From: Gonocerus acuteangulatus
Taxonomy: Eukaryota; Arthropoda; Insecta; Hemiptera; Coreidae
Reading direction: 5' to 3'
Length of the DNA: 64,000 bases
Assembly: GCA_946811695.1 (NCBI GenBank)
Contig: OX328124.1
Coordinates: forward strand, 59,970,754 to 60,034,753
The notes below the pieces were generated by a model. That model worked only from the letters and a program-made list of their open reading frames with translations. It did no database searches and was not told where the DNA came from. Shown here piece by piece: positions 56,274-64,000 of this stretch; the first letter of the stretch is position 1; each line of letters starts with the position of its first letter. A program made the translations under genes and the position numbers.

Positions 56274-57049
56274 TCCTTTATTTTGTTTAACAATCATTTA
56301 TTTTTATGACGGTATATAATTAATTTATCCTCTATATATTAACTATTATTTTACAAATTCATAATACGTGGCCTTAAAACCAGTGAGGCTAATAATTTGG
56401 CCGGACCGATATAAGGGTCCTTTAATTTAATTTGTTTTCCTTATTTGGAAATTGTATTTCTTTATATCTACTTGTAAGAAGTGATTTATTGAAAACAATT
56501 CAAGGAGGATCACGGCGAGATACAGCTACCCACCCGCAAGACTCCAGCGCATTTCGATACAGTATAACTCTCCCCTAACTTATATTCTCAATTCTGCTTT
56601 CACTCCAAACATATACACGCCATACATAAATTGAATGATGTTTAATACCATTATGCCATTGATCTTTAGGATATTAGTCAGGATTGCTATAAAGAGTTTC
56701 TTTTTGTATTGTTCTTGTTTTTTTTTATTTGTTTTGGTATTACAGAAAGAAACATTTCAGGTTTCTATCACAGTGAATCAGTGAGATCTGGGCTGGTACC
56801 TCTAATGTTCAGTACCGCGACCATATGACCTAATCAACCTCAAGTTGTTTGATACTATTAATGCATTTCACAAAATCCATCTGAATGATGATCCGCAATA
56901 TGTGCGCTGTTCGGGCTCCCAATGCCCGACATTCTACCCTATTCTACGCACCCCGGGGGGCACGTACCCCTGCTCGATCCATACCTCTGTTCTTTGGACA
57001 ATTTGCAACTGATTGAGCGATACCCAACTGCTTCATGTAGTTGCTCGAA

Positions 57050-57257
57050 TCATCCGGACTGATCGTTCGACGTCACAACTGCCTGGGTCCATACCAAAAA
57101 TGCTTTTCGTATATATCCCTCTTGCTGGATCTTTATCCGAACTGATCATTCGACGTCACAACTGCGTGGTCCATACCAAATAGCTCTTCCAATATTTCTC
57201 TTGTTGTTCATCCAAACTAATCTTTCGGCGTCCCAACGTCGAGGTCCATACTCTACT
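57050..57257 (+). repeat. Three-unit tandem repeat, 74-84 bp
   Basis: tcatccggactgatcgttcg, tatccgaactgatcattcga and tcatccaaactaatctttcg start successive units at about 57050, 57134 and 57208. Each runs on to cgtc.caac and ggtccatac. Units diverge from first to third. Confidence 0.75.
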
Positions 57258-57479
57258 TATCGGACTACGTTCTTCATCCCGATGGATAATTGTTATGTAC
57301 ATTTCCAACACCTAATTACCAAATGCATGGTCAATATTGCTACTGACCATCTGTCAATCCCACTGAATGAACCAGAACTAGTGTCCGCTATGAAGTTCCA
57401 AGGATCGATGTGGCACCAACGACCGAGTTATATATATTTATATATTTTATTCTGATAAACCTACAGCCCTATTGCAAGA

Positions 57480-57870
57480 TGTACAATCCCCAGTGTTTGC
57501 TCTATATTTTTTCTGCGTGTACCATGTTCTCTCCTCTCGTGCGCCCCACTGATCTATCTGTATCCTCTTTACTCTTTCTCTATTCACATATTTCCATCCT
57601 TATCCCCTATACATGTCTGTATTCCTTCTGCACAGCCCATTCCCTCCCTTCTTGACTTTTATTTCTATTGCGTAGTCCGTTCCTTTATCCAATTCCCCAC
57701 TTTTGGATCTCTACTCCATGGCTATATTCGCCCAACTGCTCCATCTATATCCCCACTACACTTTCTATATCCCCCAATTCTCGAGCATTATCCCCTCTCC
57801 ATCCATCCCCTCCCCGATCCATATCCTCTCTCCTATATCTCCGAGTACAACCACAGATATTTTTGAATTT
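57480..57870 (+). repeat. CT-rich low-complexity tract
   Basis: Pyrimidine-rich, with recurring tatcccc and ccatcc phrases. Plus-strand frames here (Pro/Ser/Leu-rich) are products of composition. Confidence 0.7.
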
Positions 57871-57899
57871 TGTAGCATTTTTTCTCTTTAGTACAGAAA

Positions 57900-59678
57900 T
57901 CAAACAAACGCGAGATCATTACATTAAAATTACATCTTACATTCGAAAATGTCTATATTTTAGTTAATTGTCAAAAATGATTCATGAAAACTGACGATAT
58001 GTGTATTAGCACTTTCCAAAGTAATGTAGCTATTGAGGTTGCACTCAGGAAGGAAGATTTAAAATCTTTCGACCTAGAAGAAATCGAAATTGTCCGCCGT
58101 ATACATGCAAATAAACGAAACTCTGTACACGTCGCATAGTGGTACCAAACGCCCGATTTTTGCGGAAAAAAACCTGTGGATGCTTGAATCTTTCTAATTT
58201 TGGTATAATGTTTGAAGTATTTTTTTTTGTACTGAGTCGTATAAGACCACTACCAATTATATAGAATAATTATTTTGGAACATAAACGTTGTTTAAATCA
58301 ATAAAACCCTGAAAAACAGCGAGTATTACATTTAAAAGAAGTCATATTTTACACAATGGATGGAGAGATGTAAATATAATTACAAACGTATTTTTGAGTG
58401 CTGAGTCAAATAAATTAACAACCAATGTAGTTACTGTATTTGGCGCGTATAACTAATAAATAAACAGTTTTCCACAATATAGTTGATGGAATTCAAAACG
58501 TTCAACAGCTCTCTCCAAAAACAATAATAGTAAAGCGGTTTTTCGTGAAATAATCGCATCCCTATTCGATGGCTTTATTTTATTAGGCTGTGCTCAAATA
58601 AGGCCCAGTACGGCTAAGATGTTTGCAGGATAGCAACTCCAATACATGTACTTTTAGGTAAAACTTAGCGGAACCCCCTTAGTATAGCTTTTTCCCCCTA
58701 GTCCTAATAATCTAAGGAAAATTGACGTTCATTATACATATATACACGAGACTTTCTCGGTAAAACCAATTTTTCAGCAACAATTTAAGTGGTGTAAACT
58801 ATTGTTTTACTTTTCACTAAGAAATGTCAACAAAAAGATGTTTTAGGATCAGAAAGAGTAATAAAACGGAGAAGCAATATTAGAGCAGTATTCCACATTT
58901 AATTAGGTATAAAAAAATGTTAGTTCAAACGGGATTGAACAACCTCGGTTTGGGAGGTTTTTCCCAACCGGCACCGGTAATGAATAATAATAGTTTACTT
59001 GAAAACGAGAGAATTTTTTTGAATTTATTTGACGAAATGTAAATTATGTTTTAACGATTGTATTTTTCCTTTAATCTAATCTCTAAAACAAATAAATTAG
59101 TGAAGGACTTATGGTGATGCCATTGTCTAAACTCAAGAAATAAAATAAATCATTTTCAATCTATTTTATATTATTTCTCGGCTCCTAAGGAGCATTGGAC
59201 GGAACGCTCGGACACGTGTGGACTATTTTTCGACCACCAGAAAAAAAAATGGTCCAAATCCGTGACCCCACCACTGTATACTCCCCTTGTTAGTGCTGTA
59301 GTACATTCTCGGCATATATAATTGAATACTAGTTTACAGTTTGACAGCCTTCGCACGCCATAAGGAATGTTTAACCCCACAACCTCAGGTCAATTGGTCC
59401 AAAGGAAATTGCAAATAATGACTTGGGGCCGTCCCGAACTTTCCATTGACCTACTTTTCTATAAAATCTTGGACAGCAATCCACGGAATGTAGACGGACG
59501 AACAAAACATCAACACTTCCTAGAACAGAAGAGAAATGCACGGAGTTAGTCTGGAAAGGTCCCTTTCCAACTTATTTCTCTTATTTTCATTGCAAAAGAA
59601 CGTAAAAAATCCAAATGAATTAAATTGATTATCTTTCTATTCCAATTCTATTGTTCTATCTATTTTTTGGACTACAAT
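57900..59678. other. Intergenic DNA, no gene seen
   Basis: AT-rich, nothing recognised. Confidence 0.45.
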
Positions 59679-59860
59679 ACCGATTTAGTTTATTTTTACA
59701 ACACACTTTTTTATTAAAAAATTTCCAAAACGCATACGGAGTTTCGTTGCAATACAAAATAAATTCCGACCGGTATGGGCAAATAACTACTTTGGGTCCG
59801 GAGTAAACCACCCTCCAGATGGACCGATTTTGCTGGTTAACGAACTCGTTTAATCGTTTA
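59679..59860. repeat. Dispersed repeat related to 11.3 kb and 3.4 kb
   Basis: 59679-59810 matches 11290-11470 (gatttagtttatttttacaa, cgaccggtatg, ggagtaaacc). 59825-59850 read in reverse matches 3463-3483 (agttcgttaaccagcaaaat). The two (TA)n-associated repeats therefore share parts. Confidence 0.65.
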
Positions 59861-61019
59861 CTAGGGGAATAATATATACCAAATTTCGTGACGAAAAAGC
59901 AAAAACTCTGGTGTGTATCTTGTTAACGATAGTTCATCAAATGCTCGACGTGATTCTTTACATTAGCATAACTCTTTTATTTGCGAACTGAGTGACATGA
60001 AACAAATACTAAATGTTAAGTAAAGCTTACCACAATATATTAGTGAACCCCGCATCCCGAAAATGAGATAAGGCGTTTGTAAGATTAGTGTGCACAGAAA
60101 AACAGACATCGATCCGTTAGTTTTGTTATAAGTATAGATTTGATTATATGACAGATTGATTATATTCTTACGAAAAACTTTAAGTTGAAGGAATAATAAA
60201 AGGAATTGAAATGCGAATTTTCAGATAACATTCTGCAAATGGGATCTGTAATATAATTATAATTATGCACTTTTTATCACATTCTGTATTTCACATATAC
60301 AATTCCTGAAAGGCCTTTCTCCGTTGTGGCCTAAGAAGAAAAACGCTCCGCAATGAGTACAAAACATTCAACAACTTACGTAACCAAACGCAATCCTTGA
60401 TTCGTAGGATTTAGTCCCGTTATTTCCACAATGTTATATTTTCGCTGATGCTTAAAAACATAATGGTAACTCCATCGAAAGCTCCTCCTTTGCAATTCTG
60501 TTCTGTCCAAATAATAAGCGTGGTTCCATAGTGAACTTCAATTCTCAGTTTCCAACAATTTCAAAAAATAGTTCTTCTTTATTAGAATGTAGCTCATCTA
60601 TTTCTTAGTAATCTAGCTCAGGAGACTGGTCTAGTTCCAGGCCAGATAACGTTTCCCATTTCACTCTCATGAGACATTAAACGCACTGATGGGAATCATA
60701 AAAAGCGCTAATGGCCCTGTTAGCATCCTTACTATATTCCTAAAAATATTTCTTTCTGAAATTCTTCCAATGTTTAAAATCATTCCCTAAAGAATCTTCT
60801 TCGTCGAAATTGCCGAATCCCTTTCTGAATTTCTTTCATCCCATTTATCCCCCTCTAACCATTCCGTCTTCTTCTGGTTCTACCCATTTCTCATAGATTC
60901 AATAATCCTAAATCTCCTTAAATGAGTTTTAAAGTTCGGCCCTCAAGAAACAACCGTCCAATATCCTTGTTCAATAAGAACACTACAGTCTCCTTTCGTC
61001 TTGATTATATTTAACTAAG
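59861..61019. other. Intergenic DNA, no gene seen
   Basis: CT-rich toward 60750-60960, ahead of the next hammerhead-family pair. Confidence 0.4.
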
Positions 61020-61385
61020 AATTCAAGGAATTGTTGGGATTTGGCAATGATAAAACGTCAGGTTTACGAAAAAATCTATATTTCGAACGGTTCGGCAAGC
61101 CTTCTTCAGCTAAAAAATAAATTTACACAATTATAGAATAGAATATACAAAATATTAAATCATGATTATTATTTACTTTTTTTTATATAACTAAGTTCTG
61201 TATAAAACTACTATTTATGTGCCCAAAAAAAAACTTTTGTTACTTCATACGCACATAAAAAATTTAAAATTTGGTTTACTGTTTACATTATTCTCGCTGT
61301 TAATTGCGTATATGTATGTTTAGCTGAAGAAGGCTTCCGTTTTTTTGTTAGCCAATTTTCAAAAATGCCTTGACTTATTAAATAC
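61020..61385. repeat. Inverted pair of hammerhead-family repeats (copy E)
   Basis: 61020-61116 is minus-strand (ctgaagaaggcttgccgaac, ending ccaaatcccaacaattcctt). 61325-61380 is plus-strand (agctgaagaaggcttccg, ending aatgccttgactta). Same arms-apart arrangement as at 36.4 kb. Confidence 0.6.
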
Positions 61386-62220
61386 TCCATTAGCCTTTCC
61401 TCTCCCCTTCATATTTATCCCAGGTTTCATCAAAACATCACCCCCTGCTTGACACTATTTATGCTATTTAATAAACTCGAATATCGCAGCCTTTCATCAG
61501 AGCAGACTTGATCAACACGAAGGTATACTTAAATTTTCCAATAAATAAAGTGCTAAGATATTTATTTGTTAAAAATTCTCACTTAAAATATTTATTTAAA
61601 TATTTGGCTAGAAGCAAATTACTTGCTAAAACACAATAAGTGCTGACTTTACAGCTATATCTTAAATTTGTCTCTAAAAATTTATTTTCTGAAATTCTAA
61701 TTTCTAAAAAGGTTGATATGAACAAAAATCACTCTATTAATTCACAATATCCATTCTCTTGTATTAATTTAAAAACTGAGATGAAAACCTAGGAGAGAAG
61801 TTTACTGACCCCGCACCCCTGGAACAGTTCCAGATCTTACAATGACACGAGCCTTTGGATAGAAATCTTTTCGCAACAAGTAGGCTTTGCAATACATGAC
61901 ATCTTATTGAATTCCTAATGGGCTCAGCCGTGTTGGATAATGTTCTTAAATGAAGATTGTGTATCCCAGTTTTTTAAATTGTAATGTTAATAATATTGCT
62001 AAATTCTTTTTGGATATAATATGTTAATAGTTTTGCTAAATAATTGGTAACAGTTCTTAGAGCGCTTCGTATAGAATATTGCATGACTATAATCGAAAAT
62101 AAAATTTGACAATAATTTTAATCATTAACGGCATACAGTTAAGCCATATTTAGTAATCTGCAATACAATTAGGCATTCTTCACTTTTCAGGCCGATATTT
62201 GCTGACAGTTTTTCTTCCTT

Positions 62221-62224
<4 letters not shown>

Positions 62225-62270
<46 letters not shown>
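62225..62270. repeat. Poly(T) run, 46 bases
   Basis: T46; probably the A tail of an unidentified minus-strand retroposon. Confidence 0.9.
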
Positions 62271-62272
<2 letters not shown>

Positions 62273-62689
62273 CTTAATACTGATTTATACTTTACATAAT
62301 GACATTTTGTGAAAATAATATTCGGCAGTATTAAATATTGTCTACTAAGATTTCTTTCATTCTTTCGTGCCGTTTTTGTTTATAAAAAGCCTATTAAAAG
62401 TAGAGATTTTTTTTTTAGTTTTACTTTATTCTAATTGTTTCCATAATATTTTGTAATAATTTCCTTCGGATTCTTTAGATACTAAGCTTTCCCACTATTT
62501 ATCGTTAAATGTACTGCTAATTGTTTATCTATCTTGTTTTGGTACTTTTTTTCAGAAAATATTACTGATTTTTCAATGCTGGATGCCTTTGGATACTGAT
62601 CAATTTCCTTGATAAAATCTTTGGATCATTGGTACGTTTTTAAGTAATCCTATTTTGTAGAGAGTGAAAATTGTTCACCCTTGCATTGA

Positions 62690-62910
62690 TATGAAGGAAT
62701 GGATAGTTGGGATTCGGCTAAAGAACATCAGATTGTTCGGGAAGAATCTATAAGAACCCTTCAACTTAACGCCTTCTTGTTTTGGTTGCTTTCCATGTTC
62801 TGGCATTTAACGACGGATACTGCCAAAGATCAGGCCGAAACGTTCAAATACATTCGTCCCGAAATCAGTTGTTATTCTTTAGCCGAAACACAACAATCAT
62901 TGCTTTCTTG
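62690..62910. repeat. Hammerhead-family repeat with inverted ends (copy F)
   Basis: The left end agttgggattcggctaaaga and right end tctttagccgaaacacaaca are inverted relative to each other. The interior has caggccgaaacgttc, the conserved 3' side of the core. Confidence 0.55.
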
Positions 62911-64000
62911 ATTTTTGTATAAAATGGCTTACTTGCTCAAACTAGACCCAACCCAAGCGTTGAAATTCTATATAAACACATGCTACAGCAATGCTGCGCA
63001 GTAAGCGTAGGAAGATGATCGGAAGCGGACATCGTAGGACAGAGGGAAATTGACAGAAAGGTGAGCGAGGTCCTTGGCTGGTTTCTCAAGCACATAGTGT
63101 CACAACAACCGGTCTAAAATGTCACCCGAGTGGCAACAATTAAAGATTGAGGGTTCCTTCACCCCGACGTTGCTCCCATTAGACAATTACATTATTCTCC
63201 ATTTCTTCTAGCAGAAAGGATAACCATCTATCTCATGGAGGTCATAGGCTAACCTTCCATAGAACAGCCGTACCATATATAGTTTATATTTATGAATCCT
63301 GTATTCAAGGAAACGTCCTTGTCCTAAACACAAACATCTTGGCTCTAACAAAAATGAAAAATAAAAAACTAATTCATCTCTATGGAAGAAATTTAAAAAT
63401 ATATATATTAGGAATGAGGAAATCTAGAAAAATTGATATTTGGTGGAATGAAATCTACCAACTAAACTTTTCCCAGACGTATCATCACATGATTCAAGTA
63501 TGCAGGTTTTTATTTAGTAGACTATCCACCAGAACAAGATTTGCACCTCATTTACAACAATAAAGTTCTTCATGACTAGTATCCGATTCTCAACCGTTTT
63601 GAAGAAATGTCTCTTTAAGAATCTTCTTGGTGATTTTCAATATACCATAAATAAATATCGTTCTTATCCCTAAAATGTTTGATGAGAATGACGCATATTG
63701 GAAATCATTATAGATGACTATGAATCATGATCAAAACGCCACCGTCAGGACATGTTACTTGCACCGTGGCAACACACAAAAATGTTACCCGACAAGAATC
63801 CACAACTTATTACCTGAGTATAATATATCAATACCAGTAGTATGTCCTAATCCCGAGTCATCCGTAGACACTACCTCATCCTATCATCAATTTCTCTCAC
63901 CAAATGTATTAAAAAAGGCACAGATTTGTCACAGAATATAGAAAATTAAAAGGCATGATTTTTGAAGAACAAGAACTTTAAACGGCTGGCTCTTGTATTT
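62911..64000. other. Right end of window, no gene recognised
   Basis: Two short plus frames (63339-63563, 63714-63941) show no domain. Nothing else supported. Confidence 0.4.

Noticed and set aside
56083..56319. ORFs with Tyr-Ile repeats here and at 19.9, 27.1, 32.4, 39.5 and 40.4 kb
   Set aside because: Read-through of (TA)n microsatellites.

Overview
This is an AT-rich animal genomic window dominated by repeats. It holds one host gene that can be assembled: a cytochrome P450 of the CYP2 clan, on the + strand, spread from about 4.96 kb to 55.0 kb. Its style (P450 sequence, I-type LINEs, SINEs, abundant (TA)n and large introns) suggests an arthropod; species and order cannot be read from the window. 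No bacterial, organellar or CRISPR features were seen.

Layout. From 1 to 4.9 kb: two short terminal-inverted-repeat elements, a repeat with a hammerhead-ribozyme-like core, a (TA)n-bearing repeat, and a small GC-rich direct repeat just before the first recognised P450 exon. P450 exons lie at 4960-5281, 43928-44073, 45160-45362, 49366-49639, 51837-51969, 53100-53297 and 54553-54800. Joined, they keep one frame for 507 residues plus a stop. Anchor, PPGP hinge, C-helix WxxxR, I-helix AGIDTS, ExxR, PTRF and the heme-cysteine motif are all present. The start codon is not in this set, so a short upstream exon is expected. The 38.6 kb first intron uses a GC-AG donor.

Intron 1 is a repeat trap. It contains a full-length but decayed 6.06 kb I-superfamily LINE (6512-12575, 14-bp target-site duplication) and a 5'-truncated LINE with a 588-codon ORF (13831-16072, target-site duplication). 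It also holds a third RNase H fragment near 23.1 kb and a 25-bp minisatellite (24.35-26.2 kb) that is open in all three forward frames. Two copies of a hAT-like MITE with 8-bp duplications, several palindromic elements, many (TA)n tracts, and both 5S-rRNA-derived and tRNA-derived SINEs complete it. The two SINE classes share one 3' tail, which implies a common partner LINE.

From 55 to 64 kb no host gene was recognised. That part holds a (TA)n tract, a three-unit tandem repeat, a CT-rich tract, more copies of the hammerhead-like repeat, and unassigned DNA.
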